Assembly: GCA_009192285.1 (NCBI GenBank)
Contig: WBVU01000010.1
Span: 1,734,111-1,798,110 of the forward strand
Length of the DNA: 64,000 nt
Reading direction: 5' to 3'
Source of the DNA: Morchella semilibera
Taxonomy: Eukaryota > Ascomycota > Pezizomycetes > Pezizales > Morchellaceae
Shown: one piece after another, positions 48,060 to 59,472 of the stretch
How positions within the stretch are numbered: position 1 is the stretch's first letter
Layout of the letters: each line of letters begins with the position of its first letter
The notes under the pieces: generated by a model
What the model was told of the DNA's origin: nothing
The model's input: the letters and a program-made list of their open reading frames with translations, nothing else
Database searches by the model: none
Position numbers and translations under genes: made by a program

Positions 48060-48859
48060 ATGGCCGACCAACCCCCCGGAGCGCTCTCGGCAGCCTTCCC
48101 GCCGCCCCCAACCTTCTTCAAGCACTTCACGGCCGAGAACCTCGCGGCGCTCAAGGAGCTGAGGGCCGCCCTCCCCGACGGGACACTCCCGCCCGCCGAG
48201 CAGCTCCCGGAGGAGCTCAAGTGTCTGGTGCCCCCGCCGCTGCCAGAGGGCGGGTACCGCGCGTTCGGCGATACCTGGACAGTATGCTGCTCCCCTCCCC
48301 CCTCCCCCTCCCCCCCCCCCTCTATGGAATATGATTGTTATGAATTAAAAAAAAAATACAAATACAAATCTTTCTCTCTCTCTCTCTCGCACAGATCCCC
48401 GAGATCTACCCCTCCCTGATCCAGGCCGGGATCCAGCAGCTGTACCCCGAGGGCCCCTTCGACCGGACGCTGGAGCTGCGGCGCCTGGCGCAGTCGCTGC
48501 TGCTCAACTACCTCGAGCTCGTGGGCGTCATGGGCATGGCGCCCGACCAGTTCCACGAGAAGACGGCCGCAATCGAGACGATCCTCTTCAACATGCACCA
48601 CCTCATCAACGAGTACCGGCCGCACCAGGCGCGCGAGACGCTGTGCCTGCGCATGGAGGAGCAGCTGGAGAAGATTCGTAGGGAGACGGAGGAGAATCGG
48701 GGCGCGGTGGCGCGCATCGAGGAGGTGCTGGCGGGGATGGCGGGCGTGGGAGAGAGGGCTGAGGCGACGGTGGGGGGCGGGGCGGTGGCGGCGGCGGCGG
48801 CGGTGGTGGTGGGGAGGGGGGGGAAGGGGAGGGGAGTGCGAGGAGGAGAGGAGGAGTAG
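48060..48859 (+). CDS. MED7: Mediator complex subunit 7
   Basis: Exons are 48060-48281 and 48395-48859, giving 228 aa. The N-terminus has the Med7 pattern: a Pro-rich segment (FPPPPTFFKHFTAENL), then LVPPPLPEGGYRAFGD. The C-terminal part has the coiled-coil region beginning LRRLAQSLLLNYLELVGVM and HHLINEYRPHQARETL. Med7 pairs with Med21 and Med31 in the middle module of Mediator in the nucleus. The last 40 residues are Gly/Ala/Val/Arg-rich low-complexity encoded by a G-rich stretch (48770-48860). The intron contains poly-C, poly-A and CT runs. Confidence 0.92.
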
Positions 48860-49300
48860 GGCTGTGGCGAGGGATAGGGAGGCGTGGAGGATGTTGGGGT
48901 TGTGAGGAGTTTTCTGGGTTGTTTTTTTTTTTTTCGTTTCGTTCTTTCTTTCGCCCCCCCCCCTCTCCTCCTTTTGTTTTACTTTCTTTTTCCCCCCCCG
49001 TTTAAAGGAGTTTTGGGAGTCTGTGTTGGGGGGCAAACACAATGTAAATAATAGGAATAATAGCGATCAACTGACCAGGCTTAGAGACGAAGTATTGGGA
49101 AATCAAATCCGCTCTCTATCGAGGACTGACAGAGATTTTTAGCCTAGGTACCTTTATTCAATATCTCTTGACTCGATCTTTTCAAAAGCAAGTGCACGCA
49201 TAAGTCAACACAGCTTCACAAATTCTCACTCGCCCAGAACCAATGCCAATATATTGTTTTTTATTTATTTACTCTACCCTATCTACCCCCCTCTCCCGCT
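48860..49300. other. Intergenic between convergent MED7 and ADE13
   Basis: T- and C-rich runs near 48920-49000, then AT-rich sequence. It holds the two 3' UTRs; nothing else is recognised. Confidence 0.5.
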
Positions 49301-50885
49301 CTAAACATTCAACTCGCTCACCTCCCCACTCAACTGGCCCCTCCACGGCTCCAGCGCGGCCGCCACCTCCCTCTCCACAAATCTGACCGTCTGCTCGGGC
49401 GCGCGGCCCACAAACGTCTTGGGGTCCATGAGCACGTCGATCTCGGACCATATGGGCTTGAAGAAGTCGTCGCGCTTGATGCGGTCGATGAGGTCGTTGT
49501 CGCGGCCCTGCTGCTTGACGACGGCGCTGGCCTCGTGCGACAGCACGCGGATGCGCTCGTGGGCGTCCTGGCGCGAGGCCCCGAGCGCGACCATGCGCAT
49601 GATGAAGTTCTCGGTGGCCATGAAGGGGAGCTCCTCGCGGATGCGGCGCGCAATCACGGCGGGGTAGACGACGAGGCCGCTGACGACGTTGTCGAGGATG
49701 CGGAGGAGGACGTCGGTGGTGAGGAAGGCGTGGGGGATGTCGATGCGGCGGATTGCGCTGAGGGGGGTTGTGTTAGGTCTCGAGTGGTGGTGGTGTCATT
49801 GACATCGGTTGGGAGGGGAACTCACGAGTCATCAAGGGTCCTCTCGAACCACTGCGCAGAGTAAGTGTCCAGCGCGTCCTTGCACAGGTTCGCCAGATGC
49901 CTCCCCAGCGAGCACATGCGCTCACTCCGCATGGGGTTCCTCTTGTAGGCCATGGCCGAGCTGCCAATCTGGTCCTTCTCAAAGGGCTCCTCCATCTCCT
50001 TTGTGGCGGCCAGATGCCTGATATCGCCGCCGATCCTCTGGCAGGTTGCGCCAAAGCTGCTCATGGCCGCGATGACGTCCGCGTCGACCTTGCGGCTGTA
50101 GGTCTGGCTGGTGACGGGGTATGCGTACTCGAAGCCGGCCATCTGCGTGACGAGGCGGTCGAGCTCCTCGACCTTGTCGTGGTCGCCGCCAAAGATTGCG
50201 AGGAAGGAGGCCTGGGTGCCCGTGGTCCCCTTTGCGCCGCGGAAGCCGAGGTCGCCGTGTGCGCGCGTGAGGTTGCGCAGGTCCCAGAGCAGGTCCTGGA
50301 TCCAGAGGGTGGCGCGCTTGCCGACGGTGGTGAGCTGCGCGGGCTGGTAGTGGGTGTAGCCGAGTGCGGGGAGGTCCTTGTGGGCGAGGGCGAAGGTGGA
50401 GAGTTTGTGGATCACGTTGGAGAGCTTTGGGAGGACGATCTCGAGGCCGCGGCGGAGGAAGATGAGGTCCGCGTTGTCTGTGCAGTAGCAGCTTGTGGCT
50501 GTTTAGGGGGTGGGGGGGTATTATTAGCTGCAGCGATGCAAATTGATGGAGCAAACATAACATGCATACCCCCCCAGTGGATGATTCCCGCAGCTGCAGG
50601 GGCAACCTGGCCAAAGGCGTGAACGTGGGCCATGACATCGTGACGGCGGCGCTTCTCCTCCTCCTCTGCGACCTTGAAGTCTTCGGGGGTGAGGTCGAGA
50701 TGGGCCTCCATCTGTGTTATTGCCTCGTCGGAGATTGGGAGGCCGAGCTGCTTCTCGGCCTTTGCGAGCCAGACCCAGAGCTGGCGCCAGGTGCGGAAGC
50801 GGGTCTTGTTTGAGAAGAGCTGGGCCATCTCTGGGGAGGCATAGCGGGAGGCGAGGGGTGTCTGGTAGATGTCGTTGTTGGCCAT
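49301..50885 (-). CDS. ADE13: Adenylosuccinate lyase
   Basis: Minus-strand exons are 50885-50570, 50498-49826 and 49757-49301, giving 481 aa (yeast 482). The enzyme cleaves SAICAR to AICAR and adenylosuccinate to AMP, each with release of fumarate, in the cytosolic purine pathway. The fumarase/lyase-superfamily signature [11 protein letters not shown] is present. Other family segments are [28 protein letters not shown] (the first intron falls inside it) and [15 protein letters not shown]. The gene is strongly G/C-biased at third positions, like its neighbour MET10, unlike genes in the left half of the window. Divergent from MET10. Confidence 0.97.
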
Positions 50886-51717
50886 TGTGGGTGAGGGTGA
50901 GGATGGGGATTGAGGGATTGAGGATTGAGGGGATTGAGGGGATGATGAGATGAAGAGAAGAAGAAGAGGTGAGGTCAGAAGATGATCTCAGGGCCAATGA
51001 CAATTTGTGCGGGTGGGGCAGGAAAATCTCGTTACCCCCCATCTAATCTAAATCTAATCTAATCTAAATCTAGATGAAGATCCCCTACAATCAGTTGCTA
51101 TCTTATCTTATCAGCGCGATCAGTAGGCGGAGATGCAGGGACCAAAACGTCAATTCCAAGGGCGATGGCGTGCTCAACGTCAATAAGACGGAATGAGAGA
51201 AAAAAATACCCACCCCACACAGCACAGCACACAGCATGGCAAGGGGCCTTGTTTGTAATTCGAATGGTAATAGAAATGGAAAAGAAGAAAAGAAGAAAAG
51301 AAGAAAAGAAGTAGAAAAAAAAGAGTGAGGGAGTACGTGAATGCCCACCCAACACATTGGACCAATGATCGCTGGACCCAAAAAGAAAAGTAGTAAAAGG
51401 TTTATCCGTTCCTTCCCCTACATGATTAAATCCCCCCCCCCCCCTCTCTCCCCCATTTCCCCGGGTCACTCTCCCGGGTCTCTCGCAATTAAGCCGAAGG
51501 GGGAAAGGAAGGAAAAAAAAGTCTTATTAGTCAATTGGTGGAATTCTGGCTAGAACTCGAGTCTGTTACAAAGCAGGAATCTTTTTTCGTAAAAAAAAAA
51601 GTATATACCCAAGTCCTTTCTCTCTCCCCCTTCCTTCCTTCCTCCTCCTTCACTCCTCCTCCTCCTCCTCCTCCTCCTCTCCCTTCTCACCCATCCTCAC
51701 TCACCCCCCCAAACAAG
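50886..51717. promoter_or_regulatory. Divergent promoter, ADE13/MET10
   Basis: 832 bp between start codons. It holds imperfect TCTAATCTAA repeats (51039-51072), an AAGAAGAAAAG repeat (51281-51312) and a CTC triplet repeat (51652-51680) immediately upstream of MET10. No canonical TATA or Gcn4 site was identified by eye. Confidence 0.45.
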
Positions 51718-54700
51718 ATGCGTCTCCAGGCCCCAGAGACCGGTGGCTCTCCCTCAATCTTCAGTATCCAGGAACAGGCCCTCGCCGAAGCCCTCTCCCA
51801 TCCCAATGGCATAAAGACTCCTCTGGACAAAATCTCCCCCGTATTCCCCTTCACCAACCAGGACATCTCCCGCATCTCTGGGAAAACAACCTACACGACC
51901 GCGCAGACCCTCGTCCAGCAGGTGGCCTACACCCTCTCGGACAAGCTCTTCTCCTACTCCCCCGCCACATTCGACCTCGACGCCGCCGCAACCTCATGGT
52001 CCTCCGCCTCCCGGCCCAACGGCCGTGGCGCCGTCACCTCCGTCAACGCGATGGAGACCCGCCTCGGTGCCGCCAACGTCCTCCTCGGATACGTCTTCTC
52101 GCCCGACGTGAGCGCCGAGAAGCGGGCCGTCGCAAAGTCAATCATTGCCTCGACGGCCTCCCTGCTGCCCATGCGCCCCGCCCTCCACCAATTGGCCGCC
52201 GCATACCATGATGCCAGCCCCTTCGTGGCCCATGTCGCCGCCGTCGACCTCGACGCCAGCTCCGGGAAGATGGTCAGCGACTACAGTGGGGCCGTGACGG
52301 TCGCGCAGGAGACTGGGGTCGCGCTCGTCGCCTCCTTCTCGGCGCACGAGGCGCAGCACATGGCGCTGTTTGCGACGCTGATGGCCACCGTCCTCCCGAC
52401 TGTTCACATCTATGACGGTGTCGCCGTCTCCCGCGAGAGCATAAAGGTGACGGATGCGCTCGAGCAGGGCAGGCTGCAGAGCGTCTTTGACGGCATCCTC
52501 GCAGAGCAGGCAGAGGTCAATGGAGGAGGGTCAAAGGCTGACCAGGCAGCAAAGGTCAATGGGATCCTCAAGAGCCTGAACGCAGAGCTGGGAACCGCAT
52601 ACTCAATGTTCGAGTACGAGGGCCACCCGGAGCCCGATGCCGTCCTCGTCGTCTTTGGATCAGTAGAGAGTTCCCTAGCCACTCAGGTCGCCGCCGGTCT
52701 CTCAAAGACCGGAGAGAAGGTCGGTGTCGTCGTGGTCCGTGTATATCGTCCATTCTCCGAATCCTACTTCCTCGAGGCCCTCCCCAAGAGCGTCAAGCGC
52801 ATCGCGGTCCTCGGCCAGGTCAATGATCAGACCGCAGTCAATGACCAGACCGTGCGGAGCGCCCTCTGGACCGACGTCGTCGCCGCCACCTCCATGAGCG
52901 GCATCTGGGAGCTCCCCCCGCCCACCCTCGACGTAAAGTACGCCCGCGAGACCGTCTGGTCGCCCAAGCAGTTTGCCTGGATCTTTGATCAGATTGTGCG
53001 CAAGAACAGCGTCTCCATCGATATCCCGGAGGAGGCACTGACCTCGGAGGCATCAAACATCGACTCCTTCGAGCTCCTGTCCGAGGAGGGCGCCAGCGCA
53101 AAGCAGTACATCTTCTGGGACCGCGACGACGCCGCCTCCGCCCCCGCCCCCGCCGTGATCGCAAAGGTCCTGTCCGAGGAGAACGCGGAAAAGAGCATCT
53201 CCTTCTCGGCCACCTACGACAATGTGCCCCTCGCCGGTGTCCTCCAGGCGGAGATCAAGTCGGCCAAACACTCTGTCGAGGCCTCCTTCCACGTCGAGTC
53301 CGCGGACGTCGTGGTGGTCAATGATATCGCCCTCCTCTCCGCATTCGACATCCCCGCGCGCACCAGGGCCGCCACGGGATCAATCATCCTCAAATCCTCC
53401 ATCAAGGACGAGGACCTCGAGAAGAAGCTCCCCGCCGCATTCAAGCGCGCAGTCGCCATAAAGGGGATCAACCTCGTCCTCCTGGACGTCCCAGAGGATG
53501 CCTCCGCCGCAGTAGAGAACGCACTCGTCCAGCTCTCCTTCCTGAGTGTCGCCGGTCTCTCCGCATCCCTCGAGAAGCTCTCCGCCGCAAACCAAGACTC
53601 CGAGGCCGTTCACACCGCATCTACCGCCCTCTCCACCGCCCTCCGAAAGGTCGAGGTACCCAAGGAATGGGCCTCCGCTGTCTCCGAGAGTGAAGGCACC
53701 GCCGCCCTCCCCGCCCTCCCCTCCGCCACCTCCTTCACCACAAACGACGAAAAGAACCCCGCAGAGCCAATCTTCCACCTCAAACCCACCTACTCCGCCG
53801 CCCAGACCCTCTCCTTCAAGGAGGCCTACGGCGCGCAATCCGCCCTCCGCCCCGACCTCGCCATGCGCAACTACGTCGTGAGGGTCAAGGAGAACAAGCG
53901 CCTCACCCCGTCCTACTACGACCGCAACATCTTCCACATCGAGTTCGACCTCAGCGGCACGGGGATGGAATACGGGATCGGCGAAGCGCTGGGCATCCAC
54001 GCACAGAACGACGCCGCCAGCGTCGCCGCCTTCATCGACTTCTACGGGCTGGACGGCGACGCCATCGTCGAGGTCCCCTCGCGCGAGGACCCGGACGTGC
54101 TCGAGGTCCGCACCGTCTTCCAGGCCCTCGCCCAGAACGTGGACATCTTCGGCAAGCCGCCCAAGCGCTTCTACGAGGCGCTCGCCGAGTACGCCGTCGA
54201 CGACGCCGAGCGCAAGGCCCTGCTCACGCTGGCCTCCGCCGAGGGCGCCACAGAGTTCAAGCGCCGCGCAGAGGTCGACACGTGCACGTTCGCCGACATA
54301 CTCGACGAGTTCCCCAGCGCGCGCCCAAGCTTCCATGACCTGGCGCGCATCGTGAGCCCGCTCAAGAGGCGCGAGTACAGCATTGCGTCGTCGCAGCAGG
54401 TGCACCCCAACGAGGTGCATCTGCTCATCGTGGTGGTCAACTGGACGGATTCAAAGGGGAGGGAGAGGTTCGGGCAGGCGTCCAGATGGCTCAGCCGGTT
54501 GGAGATTGGAGCGGAGGTCACGGTCAGTGTGAAGCCCAGTGTCATGAAGCTTCCACAGCTGTCTACTCAGGTTCGTATTCTCCTTCTTCTTCTCTACTCA
54601 TTATATTGAACTACAGCTAACCCCATATATCCCAGCCCCTGATCATGGCCGGCCTCGGCACAGGTCTCGCCCCCTTCCGCGCCTTCGTCCAGTACCGGGC

Positions 54701-55094
54701 GTGGCAAAAGTCGCAAGGCATCCCCATCGGCTCCGTGCTACTGTACATGGGCTCGCGCCACCAGCGCGAGGAGTATCTCTACGGCGAGGAATGGGAGGCC
54801 TACCAAGCAGCGGGCATCGTGACGCTCCTGGGGCGCGCCTTCTCGCGCGACCAGGCAGAGAAGATCTACATCCAGGACCGCATGCGCCAGACGCTCGACG
54901 ACATCATCGACGCCTACACCAAGGAGGAGGGCGCCTTCTACCTGTGCGGGCCCACATGGCCCGTGCCCGACGTGACGGAGGTGCTGATGGAGGCGATTGT
55001 GGAGGGCGGGAAGAGGGAGGGGAGGAAGGTTGATGGGGCAAAGAAGATTGATGAGTTGAAGGATGTGGGGAGGTATGTTTTGGAGGTTTACTAG
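51718..55094 (+). CDS. MET10: Sulfite reductase (NADPH) flavoprotein alpha subunit
   Basis: Exons are 51718-54570 and 54636-55094, giving 1103 aa. The N-terminal two-thirds carries a pyruvate:ferredoxin-oxidoreductase-like region, as in yeast Met10. The C-terminal part is an FAD/NADPH reductase: RNYVVRVKENKRLTPSYYDR, FAD-binding RREYSIASS, NADPH-binding MAGLGTGLAPFRAF, then GSRHQREEYLYGEEW and YLCGPTWPVPDV. It passes electrons from NADPH to the siroheme beta subunit to reduce sulfite to sulfide for Cys/Met synthesis. I chose the ATG at 51718 because upstream sequence in the same frame is a CT-rich leader. The only intron is 65 bp, just before the NADPH motif. Confidence 0.96.
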
Positions 55095-57488
55095 GCTTTT
55101 TTTTTTTTAGGTTTTTTTAGGTTTTCTTTAGGTTTTCTTTTTTTATATTCTTATCTTTTTTAAAAAAAAAATTTCTTGTTTTTTGGGGAGGGGGGGTTCA
55201 AAGTGTATATTGTAAGTGTGGTTTGTTACGGAGGGAAGAGAAAAAAAGGGAAGGGGGATTATATAGAGTAAATTAACAAAAGAGAGGTCTCTTGAGGGCG
55301 TTCTCCACCTGAATGAATGGATGAATATAGAATGTAGCTATGACGATGGGGGGCGCGAGAAAGTGGATAGAAAATATGCCCAATCCTGGCCGAGTGAGAG
55401 CCTATGATCCCACCCGACCAATTATTTATTATTTGTTTCATACATGCATGCAGCCCTAATCCCACTGTGCATATGAAACTACCTGATCTATACCCCTTCA
55501 GCCAATCATTAAGGAGGCCATTCCTGGCCGCAGATGGCCCAAGAAGAAAAAACAGATCTGGTGTGGCTTTACTGTCTAATGCTCTATTATACGGGAGCAA
55601 CTGACAGACGAAAGGATGCCGGGGATTTCTTGGTGGTGTCTATCTAGCTACAAGCTGTATCCACATGTACCTATCCTCCAACGCCATCAGGGCACCTCCA
55701 TGCCACGGGCCCCTCTGGAGCCACTATTTGGGGTAATACCTCATCACCACTACATGTATCTATCACTAGCATATACTTACTTATACCCACCATGCACCAG
55801 ACCCCGCACTGGCCCGTACAAAGGGGGTGGCCTCCCACAAGGTATCTAGTCTGCTGGGGTCGGCTTGGAGCTGCATGCCGCTCCTCTGCTAATACCGTGA
55901 ACTAGACGCTTTGTCGGCGCCGTCTATTTCTGGGGGTGGTGCTCGAATTGGGGCTGGGACTGGGACGGGGACTGATGGGCTCTGGGGCAGGCACAAGAGC
56001 TCGTTTCTGGAGTAATATGGCTCGCCTCATTCCCTCGGTACGGGCCCAGGAATCGTATACATGTGCCTTGGTACATGGGCAGTGACGGCGCGGTTGATGA
56101 TGGTGGTGGTGGGCGGTGGGTGATGAAAAGAAGAGATCTCATGTGGTGGCCAAACCCACAAATGGCTGGTGTGGGGTAACAAGGGCTTAGGGCACAAAGT
56201 TGATGTGCTGTGGCTTGGCTTTGGCGCTGGCCGCTGTATTATCTACATTCCCTGGCGGGTTGGGTGTGGGTTCGGAGGTGGGAAGGGCAACATCATGGAA
56301 TATCACTCGGTGCCATTTACATCTCCTTTCCCCTTCTCCTTTGGCTCAGGTACGTACCTGCTATGGTAGATATGTAACAACGGCGGCCGAGAGTGCTTTG
56401 TGGTAAAACTATACATCCCATATGCGTATATATATCTTCCTCCAGGAAGTGGGTTATGAGTCTTGATTCTTTGGACACGAGTGGGTGGTGTCTGCGTGTT
56501 CATCGGGGTTACATCATCGATTACTAGTTTTGCTCCTATTAGCTCGTTATTTATAGCTTCCGTAAATATTGGGCCTTTGCTGGAGGTCTGTTTTGAGGGG
56601 GTTCTGGAGTATGGTATAGAGTTATGATCATGGTTCCTAGTTCTGAGACAGAGGGTGTAGTCTGTTGAGTTATGGATACTACATGGGTAGGGTGTACCGG
56701 GGATCCCCCCAAAGCTCTTTATCAGTACAAGGCATTAAGTTGCGGGGTACTATGGCACCAAGAGAGCAATTAGCGCAATAACAGGAGAGGGGGATGCTGG
56801 ATACCATCGATATTCAGCGGGCTATTAGTTATTGCCCGTTGTCACAAGTAAGGGAACATTGGGAGAGTAGCCACCAAACCCACCAAACAAGTCGAATATT
56901 TCAGGGTAGTGCTCTTGATGGAACACTTGAGCTAAAGGTGCTCTCATAACCAGAGAATCCATCTATAAAGTTTTCCTCCAATTTCCTTGCGGTTATGGAG
57001 TAATAACCATTTGAAGTTGCGCCCCCATACCAATTTTGGTTGCAACACGAATGTTCAGTTGCTTATGACACCCGGCAATATATTGGCTGGGCTGGTACGA
57101 ACGATTCCCGAGATGTCGCTCATAAGCTCACAAGAACTCTTCTCGGCGCGGTCATTCGGCCTAGGTATACCTCCTTAACAGCCTAACAGACTAGTAATCT
57201 ACCCATCCCCAGTCACGAACTCCATCAATCAACTATTTGCTAGATAGAGCAACCCTCTCAAATTCGCTTCTCGAATAAACCGTGCACCATGAAACGAGGC
57301 ATAAAACATCTGCCCTCAAGCCAAACACCACTTCCAGACCAACCTCGGAAGTTTTATCAGAGTAAGCCGTCTATGAGACCAACGATAAGTAGTACATAAA
57401 GGTACTTATCTATCACAATGCATTGCCCAAGGCCCAAAGAAAATGATGCCAAAATCCCCCCTAGCCATTCCTCAAGACACATTCTTCT

Positions 57489-57836
57489 TAGTGATGGGCC
57501 GAGACAAGACGGGACAAGACTTGGAGGGGTCTTGTCTTGCTTGTCTTGTATCTTTTCACTCTAGTCTCGAATGTCTCGAGACAAAAGCCTAGTCTTGAGG
57601 CTTCATGGCCCTGTGACTTTGACGCCCGAGCTGGCGGGACAGAAGCCTGTCCCAAAACCCAAATCCTCGTTTGAGAGTTTGTACCATGAGCTTTAGGGTA
57701 AATTGGGATGGGTTTGTTAGGCTCTACACCGCCGAGTGATATCAAATTGTATGTTGGAAGAGGTCTTGTCTTGTCCTGTCTCATCTTGTTTTGCACAAAG
57801 TCTCGAGATATGTAACTTGTCTCGTGCCCATCACTA
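57489..57836. mobile_element. hAT-like MITE, 348 bp, with terminal inverted repeats
   Basis: The ends are TAGTGATGGGCCGAGACAAG and its near-exact inverse (CTTGTCTCGTGCCCATCACTA). Inside are many GACAAGAC/GTCTTGTC sub-repeats, so the whole can fold back. No transposase is encoded. The TIR start TAGTGATGGGC resembles hAT-superfamily termini. A clean 8-bp target duplication is not evident, though CTTC occurs on both sides. Confidence 0.7.
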
Positions 57837-59433
57837 CTTCAGACCATGCAGATGTTACATTCTCGAGCGGCCCCAATAGCTCTAAGACTAAGCAGCGCGA
57901 AACATACCATTTAATTCATCTTGAACATTTAGCTCACGGGAGAGCTCACTTCTTAAATGCAGATATCGTATATATGCGACTACAACACCTTGAAATGCCT
58001 TTTGTTCACACAATTATCAGAGAGCTAGTGCTTCTAATAGTGCTTTTCTTGTGAGGTACTGGGGCGGTACTAAAATTCCCAGCTACTGCCAACCGAGGCC
58101 ACATTTCTCCCGGCAGCAGAAATCTCCTGACAATATATGATGCTTACTGGCCCGACGGAAACAACTCAATATTAACTCCCCAGCCCCAAAGCTCCCCCTC
58201 ATGGAGCCACAAAGCGTCTCTTAAAACAGCACAACCTTGGAACCCCATCTAGTCCAGAAGCGGTGTAAAAAAATCTATGCAAACACCCACTCGGCTCGAT
58301 AATGCCCACGTCTTTTCAAAGTTTACTCTTGGAGCAGAGCCACAGAAGCCGAAAGCGAGAACCTAATCCTACCATACGTTCATATTATCCCCAAGAGCCT
58401 CCCGTGCCCGCTATCCCCCAGACAAACTGCAAATAGATCAAGATATGATCTGCCCGGCTACCGACTCTGGAGTAACCATTTGGGACATCGAATATCTGGG
58501 ATATATTCCTACTAATATTAACCTTGGGATAACATTAGTGGGAATATATTATCACCGATCTTATAACGACTCCACCATCTCGCAAACTAACTCATCAGTT
58601 TAGAATCTATCTATATGCTGAGTGGTGTGAAAAATATTTCCCAAATACCTAGCCCACGATAAAGCTCACGTACCACGTTGCAAACCCAAGGTCCATGCTT
58701 GGACCATGCCATTATCAAGACCCATAACCTATATCAAAGCCCCTATCATGCCTTCGGGTATTCTCAAGCGGGACCTTTCGTTCCCGTAATCCCTCAGTCA
58801 ATAACTCATCAAGGGACTAGAAGCATCTCAGTCAATCGAGGCCGATGACTGTTTGAATTACTTGGTACACCGAACACTTGGGACACCCAAAACTTGGAAC
58901 ACCAAATACGGGTCAGATCTTTCTTGATGACAACCAAACACCAGTTGGGACAATGCGAACACCCCTTTCTAACCGTTGACATCTTACGAAAAGCTCCTGC
59001 AGCAGCCCATATACCTATGGCCTCACTTCCAAGCAAGCCGAAGCTTAAGCCTAGTGATGACTTGTACCCATCGAAACAAGACCCCCCAAAACCCCTTCTC
59101 CCCTGTGCGGGGCCGCATGCAATGCATGTAGCTTTGTCCTTCATAGCGCGATTTCACAAATCCCCAAATGACCCCCAGCAAACCAAAGCTATCCTGCTCA
59201 TGAGCGAGAGCACGTTCATGTTCATGTTCATCAAAGAATCAACCCACATTCCCACTTGATGTAAAGCCTATAGACCAGAAGAAGTAGCAGAACCAATCTA
59301 TCCCACAGCCCACAACCCACCGAGGCAGCAAACCAACCAAGTAGAACTCCAAGCCCAAACTAAAGTCTAAGCCCCCTGTTCCCAAACACCGCCTTGCAGG
59401 CCCTCCAAGGGGAGAGGACCAGGAGGGGAAGAA

Positions 59434-59472
59434 GCCAAACCCAAAAGAACCAAACCCAAAAGAGCCAAACCC
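59434..59472 (+). repeat. 15-bp tandem repeat
   Basis: Two and a half copies of CCAAACCCAAAAGAA with one base changed; it creates spurious Phe-Gly repeats in a minus-strand frame. Confidence 0.8.

Noticed and set aside
48338-49042. 234-aa minus-strand frame opposite MED7
   Set aside because: Arg/His/Leu-rich antisense reading of GC-rich codons plus 3' homopolymers.
49897-50622. 241-aa plus-strand frame opposite ADE13
   Set aside because: Shadow frame opposite a well-conserved enzyme.
53380-54420. 346-aa Gly/Glu/Val-rich minus-strand frame opposite MET10
   Set aside because: A shadow of the GC-rich MET10 codons; composition is typical of antisense reading and no domain is present.
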